A stretch of DNA of 64,000 bases, taken from assembly GCA_030549175.1 (NCBI GenBank), contig JAUKUA010000002.1, forward strand, positions 2,914,001 through 2,978,000. Direction: 5' to 3'. Below are positions 35,501-45,337 of this stretch, in pieces. How positions within the stretch are numbered: the first letter of the stretch is position 1; every line of letters begins with the position of its first letter. This DNA comes from Lasiosphaeris hirsuta. Lineage: Eukaryota; Ascomycota; Sordariomycetes; Sordariales; Lasiosphaeriaceae. A program made the translations under genes and the position numbers. The notes beneath the pieces were generated by a model that did no database searches, had not been told where the DNA came from, and saw only the letters and a list, made by a program, of their open reading frames with translations.

Positions 35501-38500
35501 GAGAACCTGCTGGCCGAGACCGGCAGTGCCAGTAACGTCTCTGTGACACTTGAGGGCAGCGGCTTCGACCTTTTGAAAGGGATAAGACTCAATCGGGAGG
35601 GCGAGTTTATCTACCCACTGCGACCGAAAACGGACCAGGTCTTGCACAAGCTTCTTGTTGAAGTTAAACTTGGTCCCGACAACGTCAAGTATGTCACGCT
35701 TCGCAGTCCTCTTCTGGTCGAAAACAACACCGACATCCCGGTTGAGATTGGCGTGTACGATGCTCACGAGGGGCATCTGCTGAAGATCGAGAAGATCGCG
35801 CCTGGAGAGAGCAGGCCAGCTCCTGTCGGGGCTGTGTACCTGAAGAGCCTCCTTGTCCGCCCAGACCCCGGTTTCGGGTATGGATGGAGCAGCGACACAC
35901 TTTGGTGGCGAGACTTGCTCAAACGGCCAACCAAGACTCTTGTTTGCAAGGGAGAACATAGCGAGCCGTTCTACTTCCAGATGTCTGCCGAGTTCGACAC
36001 CTCAAACCCGATGACCAAGTAAGTTGTTTCATCACAGATGTAGATATGACTGTTAACACACATCAGGAATTACCCTTACATGCGCCTCAAGCTCTCAGCT
36101 CCGGTAACCCTAGAGAACTTGCTGCCTTTCGACTTCAAGTATAGGATATACGACAAGAACACGAAGAAGGATTGGTCGAATTTTCTCCGCAAGGGCGGCG
36201 TGAGTCCCGTCCACGTTGTCGAACTCTCCCATCTACTACTTCTCAGCGTCGACATGCAAGATACGGTCTTCAAGCCGAGCGAATTTGCTATCATCAACGC
36301 GGGTGGCTCGAATGACTTCAAAAAGGAGTCGCATTTGGTCTGCAAGGACGATGCAGGCCTAACCTTGAACCTTAAGCTCCACTACTTCCGCATACCCAAT
36401 GGAGGCGGCGCATTCAAGGTCACTGTCTACAGCCCCTACATCATCTTGAACAAGACGGGCCTAGACTTGGGCATCCGGTCCAAAGGCTTCATGCAACAGG
36501 CCAAGGCCGCGGCGGGACAAGCGCTTGTGGATGTTTCCGATGGGAGCGAACGCAAAGCACGGCCGCTCATGTTCTCTTTCAATAGCGATGACCAGAAGAA
36601 CCGTGCCCTTTTGAAGATTAGCGACTCGGAATGGAGCAAGCCGCAGAGTTTCGACGCCATTGGCAGCACCGCAGAGGTGATGCTCTACTCGCCCAGCCGG
36701 AATGCGGAGATTCATCTCGGCATGACTGTTGATTCAGGCCACGGCAAGTACAAGATGATAAAGACGGTAACATTCGCTCCGAGATACGTCATTCAGAACA
36801 AGCTGGGAGAGGAGATCAATATCCGCGAGCCCAGCTCCTCCAGCCTTTTGGCGTTGAAGGGCGGTGCGCTTCGGCCACTCCACTTCCTCCAGAGGGGCGG
36901 CGTCAATCAGCTCTGTCTCTGCTATCCAGGTGCCAACAACCAATGGACCGCTCCCTTCAGCATCTCGGACTTGGGCATCACCCACATCAAGGTCGCCAAG
37001 GCCGGCCAGCGACAGAAACTCATTCGGGTTGAGATTCTAATAGAGGACGCCACCATTTTCTTGAACCTAAGCCTCGAGACCAAGAACTGGCCATTCTCGA
37101 TGCGCAACGAGAGCGATACCGAGTTCACCTTTTACCAAGCCAACCCTAACATCGATGAAGACGGTGCAGAGGACCGGTCCGGATGGAGGCCCGTTAGGTA
37201 TCGCCTGCCCCCACGCAGCATCATGCCTTACGCATGGGATTTCCCAGCCGCCAAGCACAAGGAGATCTGCATAAGCGCGTACAACAAGGAGCGACATGTG
37301 AAGCTAGCAGAAATCGGCAACCTGATGCCGATGAAGTTTTCTAGTTCGAATGGCCAGTCCAAGATCATCGACATCAATGTCACCGCCGACGGGCCGACTC
37401 AAACCCTCATCTTGTCCAACTTCAAGGCATCGAAGAGCTTGTATCGGCAGAAGTCGACTTCTGGGTCAAACAGCCGTGAGGTCTTTGAGGCAAAGGAGCT
37501 TGACACTGGAACTACCTTCCGAGCGCAGCTGAAGCTGTCAGGAATCGGCGTATCGCTCATCAACTCGCAAATGAAGGAGTTGGCTTACCTGACCTTCCGC
37601 GATGTGCAGCTTCGGTACAGCGACTCGCCCTTGTACCAGACAGTGAGTCTCGCGGTCAAGTGGATCCAAATTGACAACCAGCTCTACGGCGGTATCTTCC
37701 CCATGATCCTGTACCCTAGCGTGGTGCCAAAACGAGCCCAGGAGATCGAGGCGCACCCTTCCTTGCACGCCATGGTCACTCGGGTCAAGGATGACTCTTA
37801 TGGGGTCGAGTACATCAAGTACGCCACCATACTCCTCCAGGAAATGACAGTCGAGCTGGACGAGGACTTTATCTACGCCATCCTCGACTTCTCCAAGGTC
37901 CCCGGCGCCTCATGGATGTCTCTGGACGAGGAGGACAAGCTCTGCGACGACAACATCGACATACCAGAACCGAAGCAGCAGCAAGCCGGGAGGGACATTT
38001 ACTTTGAGGTCTTGAACATCCAACCCATGCAGCTGGATCTGTCGTTTGTCCGAACGGAGCGCGTCAATGTGGAAGACAAGACCTCTTCACGAAACCCCAT
38101 CATGTTCTTCTTCAACGTCATGACCATGGCCATCGGAAACATCAACGACGCGCCAGTGCGCTTCAACGCTCTGATGCTTGAGAACGTGCGCGTCTCGATC
38201 CCGGTTCTGATGCAGAACTTTTCGAATCACTACAGCCAAGAGGCCCTGTACCAGATCCACAAGATCATCGGAAGTGCCGACTTCCTGGGTAACCCCGTCG
38301 GTCTTTTCAACAACATTAGTTCTGGTGTTGCCGACATTTTCTACGAGCCGTACCAAGGGCTCATCATGTCCGACAGGCCCGAGGACTTTGGTATCGGGCT
38401 CGCCCGTGGCGCCGGTTCCTTCTTCAAGAAGTCCGTGTACGGGTTCACCGACTCATTCTCCAAGGTCACAGGCAGTTTCGCCAAGGGCCTCGCGGCTGCC

Positions 38501-39211
38501 ACGATGGACAAGCAATTTCAGGACAGGCGTAGGATCACACGCGCCCGCAACCGGCCAAAGCATGCCCTCTTCGGTGTGACAGCAGGCGCTAACAGCCTGA
38601 TCACATCGCTCGCGTCGGGCGTGGGCGGCCTGGCCCGGAAGCCGCTCGAGGGCGCGGAGCAGGAAGGTGCCCTCGGCTTCTTCAAGGGCATCGGCAAGGG
38701 CGTCGTCGGCCTCGCAACCAAGCCTGCCATCGGGGTGCTCGACTTCGCGTCGAACGTCAGCGAGGGTGTGCGCAACACGACGACAGTGTTTGACGGGACC
38801 GAGCTCGACCGCGTGCGGATGCCGAGGTACATCCCCGGGGATGGTATCGTTAGGCCGTACAGCCAGCGCGAGGCGCTGGGGCAGTCGTGGCTCAAGCAGG
38901 TCGACAACGGCAAGTACTTTGACGAGCATTACATTGCGCACCTGGAGCTGCCGACGGAGGACATGGTGGTCATGGTGACGTATGCCAGGATCTTGTTGAT
39001 CCGGAGCAGGAGGCTACAGACGGAGTGGGATGTGCCGCTGAAGGACGTGCAGACGATTGCAAAGGAGCGGACGGGATTGAGCTTGACTTTGAGGGGTGGG
39101 ACGAATGGGCCGTTTATACCGATTGGACAGGAGAGTGGGAGGACGTTTATCTACAAGATGGTGGCGGTGGCGGTGGAAGAGTTCAATCGGAGGTTTAGAG
39201 GGTTAGAGTAA
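29537..39211 (+). CDS. VPS13: Vps13-family bridge-like lipid-transfer protein
   Basis: Very long rod protein that moves phospholipids between membranes at contact sites (ER-mitochondria, vacuole, endosome, prospore membrane). Two exons, 29537-36018 and 36067-39211. The 48-nt intron has donor GTAAGT and acceptor CATCAG. Total 3208 aa, close to fungal Vps13. The chorein N-terminal domain covers about residues 1-115 (MLEGLVAGLLNRFLGMYVKN). RBG-type beta repeats fill the middle, interrupted by acidic and Ser/Lys loops near 875-905 and 1750-1800. The SHR-BD/VAB region is about 2030-2330 (SPLLVENNTDIPVEIGVYD). The C-terminal ATG2-like/DH-like region is about 2835-3100 (FLGNPVGLFNNISSGVADIF), ending in a PH-like domain at about 3110-3208 (RLQTEWDVPLKDVQTI). 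The splice falls inside the VAB region and restores MTKNYPYMRLKL. Confidence 0.95.
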
Positions 39212-40144
39212 AGTGCATCCTAGCATGTTGGAATTTGTGAGTAGCTGGGCTTTGGTGTTGGCCCGTTCAGGAGCACAAGCGTGGGATGGTATCATGATGG
39301 TAGTATATCTTAGTATGGGTGGCTGCTTTGGGTATCCTGATGATAATGAGATTCGCTTGAGTTTTCCACTTTAGCACCATTCCGACTTGAGTCTGACCTA
39401 GAACACTAATGAGTCCCACAAAGGAAACCATAACTTTCCAGCCGGTATTGGTCCGCGTGCCAAAGGTTACCAGTCTGGCTAATAGGACCGAGCTCGTCTT
39501 ACTACCAATTATCAAGAAACGGGGTGCACCACGGACGGTAAGAACAATCCGATAGATCAGAATAGGAGACACGGCTCTTTCTAAGCGCACCTATGCACCT
39601 CCGATGCTCTTTTTTCTTCTGGAAAGTTTCAACCGAAATGATACGGCTCGTGTTTCCGCATTAGCTTTTTCAACATATTAGCCTCCTAAAACGAAGGCTT
39701 TCCCATTGAGGATTCACACGCTTCCATCGATCTGCCTCAACACAGGTATAAGTATGAGAACGTGTCATGCCGTTCCCAGACCTTTTCATGCTCTCAAATA
39801 TCAGACAAGATTGATTTGAGGATAGCATATGCACCAAAATCCGCTTCTACTAGGATATCGCAACAATGCTATCAGCATACCACCATTTAATCTGCTGGGG
39901 AGTACCACTCGATGCTGCGACCGCTTACGGTGTTTTCATTCTTATTTTTTCTGGAGCTGGAGCGGGTAGAATAATCTTTCTGACCTTTGTTTTCGGGGTT
40001 AGAGTAGATAGTATGCTACTGATGGTAGTCCTAGATTGCTGCCAAGGTCCTCGCGAGCATCAGGATTCCCAGCTCAATCCTACCAAGGGTCTGACGCTCA
40101 TCTCAGTTGCATCCTGCACGGTACGCATATTCGCAACAGTCTAG
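39212..40144. other. intergenic, no gene seen
   Basis: 3' flank of VPS13 followed by AT-richer DNA. The short frames at 39267-39590 (minus) and 39866-40144 (plus) show no family signature. Confidence 0.45.
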
Positions 40145-40391
40145 ATGACCTCGGCCCTCTACAAATTCATGTCCTCCGGCGGAAAGATTCCCAGCAGCAA
40201 CCCGAGAACAGGTTGCGACGTCGGACTGTTAGCCGTGAATACGGCGATCGGCTTTTCACTTATGAGCGTCTACGAGGCTATGGGGAATAACCAGGTACGC
40301 TAAGCCACATTTCTACACCGCTTGGGAACACATCGGTCACGCTCTTTTTCGTCTGGTGGTCTGGTCTGGCCTGCATGCTCATCTGTTGCAT
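40145..40391 (+). pseudogene. possible remnant of a membrane-protein gene
   Basis: A 52-codon frame from the ATG at 40145 reads coding-like (GLLAVNTAIGFSLMSVYEAM) up to a donor-like AG/GTACGC at 40294. About 50 bases on, a second block (VTLFFVWWSGLACMLICCIL) is strongly hydrophobic and ends in TGA. Together they look like two exons of a membrane protein, but no family is recognised, nothing intact surrounds them and the start and end are unknown. They could equally be chance open frames. Confidence 0.25.
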
Positions 40392-40516
40392 TTTATGACA
40401 TGGCCGATACAGTGAGTCCTACTCAAGATTTGAGTGCCTCTTATTCTAGTCCATAGAGCAACTTGAGAAACGGAACGGAGGCCAGGAAGCGAGAAACAAG
40501 GATGAAATGTTGATGC

Positions 40517-41827
40517 TTAGACGGCCCTTCCTGTAGCAGGATTCCTATTCCAGCTTCTTGATCTCCCCCTGACACAACTCTCATACATCTCCATCGCATC
40601 GTCATTTTGCTTCTCGAGGTCTGCCTCGTTCGTAAAGACAGCTGCCGCAGCGAAGAAACTCTTCATCTTCTCGGGGTCCTCGTGCATCCCGTCCTCTGCG
40701 TAGGCGTAGACTCTCCCAAACGCCCGCGCCAGGTCCACAACGGCGTGGGACCGCGGCCTTCGCACATGATCGTACGCCATCAATGCTGCCTCGATCTGCC
40801 ATGGCTGCCTCACCCTCCCAAACAGATGATCTAGCACCGCAGCATCCTCCAAAGCCTGCGCGGCTCCATTGCCAGCAAATGGGAGTGATGCATGCGCCGC
40901 ATCGCCCATCATAGCAATATGGCTGCTGTGGTAGAAAGGGGCGTGATCATGGTCGCCAACACTCCACGAGGCACTCGTATCCTTGGCCACCATCCTGACG
41001 ATGCGCTGCGCATCTTCGGTGTAGTCCGAGTAGAGCGAGGGGTCCAGCGGTTTCGCGTTCGCTCCATCACCCAGTGCCGCCCCCCGGACGGCCACGCCGG
41101 CACTGAGCCTCGTCCCCTTACTCAGGGGAATGCAGTTGATGTGTCCCCGTGGCCCAAGCAAGATTGGCACGGTGCGCGTCCACTTCTCGTTGACCTGCTT
41201 CCTGGCCTCATCGGCGCTGACAAGCGTCCGGTAGACCTGCCACCGATCGTGGTTCTTGGGCGCCGTAGCCGGGTGATCGGCCCCGAGCAAATAGGAGCGC
41301 ACGATGCTGTGGATGCCGTCAGCGCCCAGCAGACAATCTACGTGTGCCTGGGTCCCATCCCGGAACTCGACATGCACCCTGGCCTCGCCGTCCCGCGTCT
41401 CCCAGATGCGCGCCAGCCGCTTCCCAAACGTGACGCGCTCTTGTGGCACCAACCCCAGCAACCCAGCCAGAAAATCGGCGCGGCTGACGCTCCTGCGGCC
41501 CTTGGCCCGGCCCAGCTCGGCCACCAGCTCGCCGGCGTGCGGGCCCTGCGCGAGGATAACCTCGGTGGCCATCTCCTGCTCCTCCTCCTCGGCCATGGCG
41601 ATGGCCTTGTCAAAGTAGGCCTTGCGCACCTCGGGGCCGATCAGCGACATGGCCTTGATGGCGTTGAGGTGCAGCGCGAGCCCGGCGCCGACGTCCTTGT
41701 GCTCGGGCACCGACTCGTACACGTGCACATCGAGGTGCGTTTTCTTGGCCAGGCCGGCGGCCAGGCTGAGGCCTCCGATGCCGCCGCCAATGATGGCGAT
41801 CTTGATTGGGCGGGTGGTGGATCCCAT
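40517..41827 (-). CDS. FAD-dependent aromatic monooxygenase (salicylate hydroxylase-like)
   Basis: Predicted 436 aa, single exon, from the ATG at 41827 (MGSTTRPIKIAIIGGGIGGL). The frame continues 37 codons upstream, but that part is hydrophobic leader sequence. It is a class A flavoprotein hydroxylase of the PHBH fold using NAD(P)H and O2. The FAD dinucleotide motif GGGIGG is at residues 14-19. The DG motif is GADGIHSIVR (168-177), which contacts FAD and NAD(P)H. The second FAD motif, GDAAHAS, is at 308-314, followed by PFAGNGAAQALEDAAVL. An Arg-Arg-Pro motif (VRRPRS) follows near 360. Substrate cannot be told; salicylate or other hydroxybenzoates are typical. It stands alone, without biosynthetic partners. 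Confidence 0.88.
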   Translation of the reverse strand: MGSTTRPIKIAIIGGGIGGLSLAAGLAKKTHLDVHVYESVPEHKDVGAGLALHLNAIKAMSLIGPEVRKAYFDKAIAMAEEEEQEMATEVILAQGPHAGELVAELGRAKGRRSVSRADFLAGLLGLVPQERVTFGKRLARIWETRDGEARVHVEFRDGTQAHVDCLLGADGIHSIVRSYLLGADHPATAPKNHDRWQVYRTLVSADEARKQVNEKWTRTVPILLGPRGHINCIPLSKGTRLSAGVAVRGAALGDGANAKPLDPSLYSDYTEDAQRIVRMVAKDTSASWSVGDHDHAPFYHSSHIAMMGDAAHASLPFAGNGAAQALEDAAVLDHLFGRVRQPWQIEAALMAYDHVRRPRSHAVVDLARAFGRVYAYAEDGMHEDPEKMKSFFAAAAVFTNEADLEKQNDDAMEMYESCVRGRSRSWNRNPATGRAV

Positions 41828-42303
41828 CGTGGGTGGTGAGTGTGATTTGCGGAGAAGAGAGATCAGGGGGGCTTGGGGGAGGAGATAGATCAAGGCGACT
41901 AAAGTCCGAAGTCCTACATGACTAATGTGAGCTTTCACATGCTGTCCTGGGGAGGCCCGTCATACATCTTGGCTAGTATAGATACCGGGTTAACAGAAAA
42001 TCGACGGTGTGCATGTTGGCGTGGTGCTTTGTTGACACAGGGTGGCGATCCGGGTCTTCGAATTTAGCTTTGTTGGCTGCTCTCACAGGTGCTGTCTGTC
42101 CTGCTTGTTGCTAAAATATTTTTCAAAATGCTCCATCAATGGAGTAGTGAATGGAAAGAACTTGAGTCCTGAACAACTCAGGGAAGGTGGCATGGCAGTC
42201 GAGCCAGGGCAAGTGAGAGCAGTGTCGATCGTGCAGTGTAAGCGCCGGCGAATCAGTGCCAGGTATCTTATTGTGATACAAATGCTCTGTCTGGCAGCAC
42301 AGA
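41828..42303. other. intergenic between monooxygenase and tRNA-Ser
   Basis: Holds the promoter and 5' UTR of the minus-strand monooxygenase and the upstream flank of the tRNA. No other element recognised. Confidence 0.4.
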
Positions 42304-42385
42304 GGCGTGGTGGCAGAGTGGTCTAATGCGCAAGACTAGAAATCTTGTTCCTTCGGGAGCGTCTGTTCGAATCAGGCCCACGTCG
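42304..42385 (+). tRNA. tRNA-Ser (anticodon AGA)
   Basis: Folds as a class II tRNA of 82 nt without intron. Acceptor stem GGCGTGG pairs with CCACGTC (one G-U), discriminator G. The D arm is GCA/TGC. The anticodon arm CAAGA-CTAGAAA-TCTTG exposes AGA at positions 34-36. It has the extra variable arm expected for Ser (TTCCTTCGGGAGC). The T arm is GTCTG-TTCGAAT-CAGGC. A T-rich tract downstream (starting 42436) can terminate Pol III, and shorter T runs occur from 42410. Confidence 0.93.
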
Positions 42386-42827
42386 TGAATGTATCCTTCT
42401 TTTTGTATTTCAGCCTGCCCACTTGCTTTTCTTCCTTTTTTTTTTCTCTTTCTTTTTTTTTATGCTTGGGGAAAGTTGGAGTTTCGTGACCCGGGCCTGG
42501 CGCCAACCCCCCCAAGGACAGGTACCAGTGCATTCTCTCTGTTGACGAGGGGAGTAGAGGGACAAAAATTTGTATGTAAAAAATAAGGTTCACTAACAGC
42601 TTAGATTCCAGGTTCTAGGTACTTACGCCCTGCTAGGTGCCCGCGTGCCTCAGTTCTTGATACCAGCGCTAAGGCGGTGTTCCTTCCATTTCCTGCAATA
42701 TTTGCCTGCTCACCTGCTCTCTTGTCGTTCCCATCTCGAGGAAATATGGACGTCCACCTTTGCAACACCGAGCTCGGAAGGAGCACACCACAACATGACC
42801 AAGTCTCACAACGCCGCGGCATTCATG
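42386..42827. other. intergenic between tRNA-Ser and tandem array
   Basis: Contains pyrimidine-rich T tracts (about 42428-42462) and no coding-like block. Confidence 0.4.
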
Positions 42828-42957
42828 GTGTAAGTGCAGTGTGTAAGTGCAGTGTGTAAGTGCAGTGTGTAAGTGCAGTGTGTAAGTGCAGTGTGTAAGT
42901 GCAGTGTGTAAGTGCAGTGTGTAAGTGCAGTGTGTAAGTGTAATGTGTAAGTGCAGT
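42828..42957 (+). repeat. tandem array, 10 copies of a 13-bp unit
   Basis: Ten head-to-tail copies of GTGTAAGTGCAGT. All are identical except the ninth, which differs by two substitutions. Each unit contains a perfect fungal 5' splice-site consensus, GTAAGT, followed by TGCAG, which resembles a 3' splice site. The array lies in non-coding DNA between tRNA-Ser and the 3' end of the 607-aa gene. The near-identity of copies implies recent expansion. Confidence 0.95.
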
Positions 42958-43364
42958 GCAGGGATGGCAAAATTTGGGAGACTTGATATTACTAAATTGC
43001 TGTCCCTAACGTCTCCTGCCTTCTGCTGTTCGCTTTCCCTTTTTTCCTGTTTCCCAACCGTTCCTTCCCATTATTCCCAATTTGCGTTCCGTCTGCAAAA
43101 GCCAAAGCAAAGCCAACCCAAAGCACCCGCGTGCAAGTCTTAGAATGCTCGTGCGCCGAACTAGCCAGTCCTAAATGTGTGTTCCTTCCGTCCAAAATCC
43201 TTTTCGTAACCGCCTTAGAGGTACTTCGGCGTCTCCCAAATGCAAAACAAAACTGCCACCATCATTGCCATTCTCAAAACAAAGCCCCAAGCCCAAGCCA
43301 TTACCCCCCCCTTTTTCCCGATCCAAATACACCCTCCAATCATCGCCCCAACGATAATCATCCA
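42958..43364. other. 3' flank of the 607-aa gene
   Basis: No gene or RNA recognised between the tandem array and the stop codon of the minus-strand gene. Confidence 0.4.
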
Positions 43365-45188
43365 CTAGATCTCCGAGTGCGCACCTCCCTCCGACTCCTG
43401 GCCATCGCGCCCATAGTTCCACTCATCCCGAACCGCGGTGGGCGGCATAAACGTATTGGCCGTGACGGCCGCGCGCGCACTCTTCGCCTTGCCGCGGGTG
43501 CCAGTGCCCGTGCCCGTGCCAGAGGTTCTGGCGGTGCCGCGGTCGCCACCGCGCTGCATGATGCGCGACACCATGGGCGACGACGCAGGCAGGCTGACTG
43601 AGGTGCTCCTAAAAAGATCATCATCAGCATCGTCAATCATACCTACGGGGTGCTTGTCCAGCTGCGTCGCCAGATCCACTAACCCTGTAGCAGACACATC
43701 CACCAGCATGAGGACACCGCCGTCGTCGTCGCGCACGGCGTACTGGCCCGGCACCGGCATACTGGGCTGCACCGTGGTGTTGTTGTCATCGATGGTCGCC
43801 GCTGCTTCGTAGTAGCCCTCGTCGTCATCGTGGCCGTAGCCGTGCGACGTGTTGCGCGACAAGTTGGACCTGCCGCCGCCGCCGCCGCGCATGTTCATGT
43901 CGGCCGGCACGACGGTGGAGTGGCTGTGGGTCGAGCTCGACGGCGAGGGGTCGTTGCGCACGACCGGGCCTCTCCAGCTTGTCTTGATCGTGGTGCCCGC
44001 CGCCTTGCTCCTGGTGCGCTTCGGCTCCGACATCCTGCCGCCGAATCCTCTGCGCTGGCTCATGCCCCACTCGCCGCTGCCCGCAGTGTCGGTGACGACG
44101 GGGATGCCCGAATCAGTCTTGTCAGGGCTCTCTTCCTCTTGGAGAGTGATATCCTTAAAGGGAGATTGTCCGAAGCTGAGAGGTCCATCCTTACCCCCTT
44201 CTGAGGCATCAATAAGGGGGGGCAGGGCACTGCTGACAGCATCCGAGTAATCCTCGTCCCTCACTGAAGTGGTCTTAGGTGCACCAGTAGCAACCGAAGT
44301 GACTCGCGAGCGCTGAGGGGGCTTGGCTGATGCGACTTCGGCGCCGGCCTGGGCATCCTCCTGTCCCTTGCCGACTTGTTCCTCCTCCTCCAGGGGCTGT
44401 TGCTCCTCCTCCCGCAGGGGCTCCCAATCGAGCCCGCCGTCGAGCGCGGTATAGGGAACCCCATCCTCAGGAATCTCCAAGTACTTAAAGTATCGCAGAC
44501 GGCGCACCTCCTCGAGTTGGTCCTGGCGCTCCCACTCCTCGAGGCGCTGGTTGCGGTATATGCGGTCCAGGTAGGGCCGGCACTGAGGAGTGCCGCCGGC
44601 CGCGAGCTTCTGCCATCGTCCGAAAGCGCCGAACGCCTTGGGGATAGGCTGCTCCATCATGGAGGCGCGCAGGTTGTAGTAGAGAGCTTCGCGCTCGTCG
44701 CGGGGCAACTCGGCCACACGGATGAGCTTCACGGGCAGGGGTCGCACCTGCATGAGCATCGACTTGAGGATGGCGAGCTCGCGCTGGCCAAGATCGATGT
44801 GCCACGTGATGATCTGCTTGTAGCCCTCTGCGTCCTCGTCGGCGACCGTGATGTTGTTGTTGAACAAGACCTCGATGGACTCGGTGTCGGGGTCCGAGCG
44901 GCTCTGCCGCACCCAGAAGCTGTCGTTGTTGTCCAGGTAGTGGTAGTAGACCTGGCGGTTCAGAGCAGGGAGACCGTCTTCCTCAAAGCTGACGGCCACG
45001 ACCGAGTGGCACTCCTCGGGGTGGTCGGTCGTCAGGCTGCTGTAGAGGGAGAAGTGTCCCTTGCTGGCAGAGCGAAGGGGCTTGACTCCAGCGTGGTTCT
45101 CCTTGAACCTGCCAGCGTAGCAGATGGTGATGCCCTTGGTGGGCGTGGAGAAGAGAAGAGGGGGGAGAAATTGACTGCTGCAATCCAT
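43365..45188 (-). CDS. fungal protein of unknown function with disordered C-terminal half
   Basis: Predicted 607 aa from the ATG at 45188 (MDCSSQFLPPLLFSTPTKGI). The frame is open a further 115 codons upstream, but that part is Ser/Thr/His-rich with a DNA microsatellite and is probably 5' UTR. Residues 1-270 look globular and conserved: PTKGITICYAGRFKENHAG, HSVVAVSFEEDGLPALNRQ, ITWHIDLGQRELAILKSML and RYFKYLEIPEDGVPY. From about 280 on the protein is low complexity: acidic and Gln-rich, then Ser/Gly-rich with poly-Gly, an Asn/Thr stretch and a short Gly-Thr repeat. It has a basic KRTRSKAAG patch that could act as a nuclear signal. No signal peptide or membrane helix. I do not recognise the globular half. 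Confidence 0.7.
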   Translation of the reverse strand: MDCSSQFLPPLLFSTPTKGITICYAGRFKENHAGVKPLRSASKGHFSLYSSLTTDHPEECHSVVAVSFEEDGLPALNRQVYYHYLDNNDSFWVRQSRSDPDTESIEVLFNNNITVADEDAEGYKQIITWHIDLGQRELAILKSMLMQVRPLPVKLIRVAELPRDEREALYYNLRASMMEQPIPKAFGAFGRWQKLAAGGTPQCRPYLDRIYRNQRLEEWERQDQLEEVRRLRYFKYLEIPEDGVPYTALDGGLDWEPLREEEQQPLEEEEQVGKGQEDAQAGAEVASAKPPQRSRVTSVATGAPKTTSVRDEDYSDAVSSALPPLIDASEGGKDGPLSFGQSPFKDITLQEEESPDKTDSGIPVVTDTAGSGEWGMSQRRGFGGRMSEPKRTRSKAAGTTIKTSWRGPVVRNDPSPSSSTHSHSTVVPADMNMRGGGGGRSNLSRNTSHGYGHDDDEGYYEAAATIDDNNTTVQPSMPVPGQYAVRDDDGGVLMLVDVSATGLVDLATQLDKHPVGMIDDADDDLFRSTSVSLPASSPMVSRIMQRGGDRGTARTSGTGTGTGTRGKAKSARAAVTANTFMPPTAVRDEWNYGRDGQESEGGAHSEI

Positions 45189-45302
45189 TGTGTCTGTTGT
45201 CGACGGTGTCGATGGGCGATGGAAGAGGAGTGCTGAGAAGGGGCTGTGGGTGAAAGTGTGGCGTTGAGATGGTGTTGGTGGTTCGGGATGAGTCGAGTTG
45301 CT

Positions 45303-45337
45303 GAGTGTCGAGTGTTGAGTGTCGAGTGTTGAGTGTT
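45303..45337. repeat. 14-bp tandem repeat, 2.5 copies, in the 5' leader
   Basis: Unit GAGTGTCGAGTGTT occurs twice in full (45303-45330) and then half again. It lies 115-150 bases upstream of the chosen start of the 607-aa gene, which argues that this part is untranslated or poorly constrained. Confidence 0.7.

Noticed and set aside
40892..41839. 315-codon plus-strand frame
   Set aside because: Antisense to the FAD monooxygenase, which has complete cofactor motifs.
42828..42957. CRISPR array
   Set aside because: Repeats are contiguous 13-mers without spacers, and the DNA is eukaryotic.
44376..45236. 286-codon plus-strand frame
   Set aside because: Antisense to the 607-aa gene; Leu/Val-rich shadow of a charged protein.
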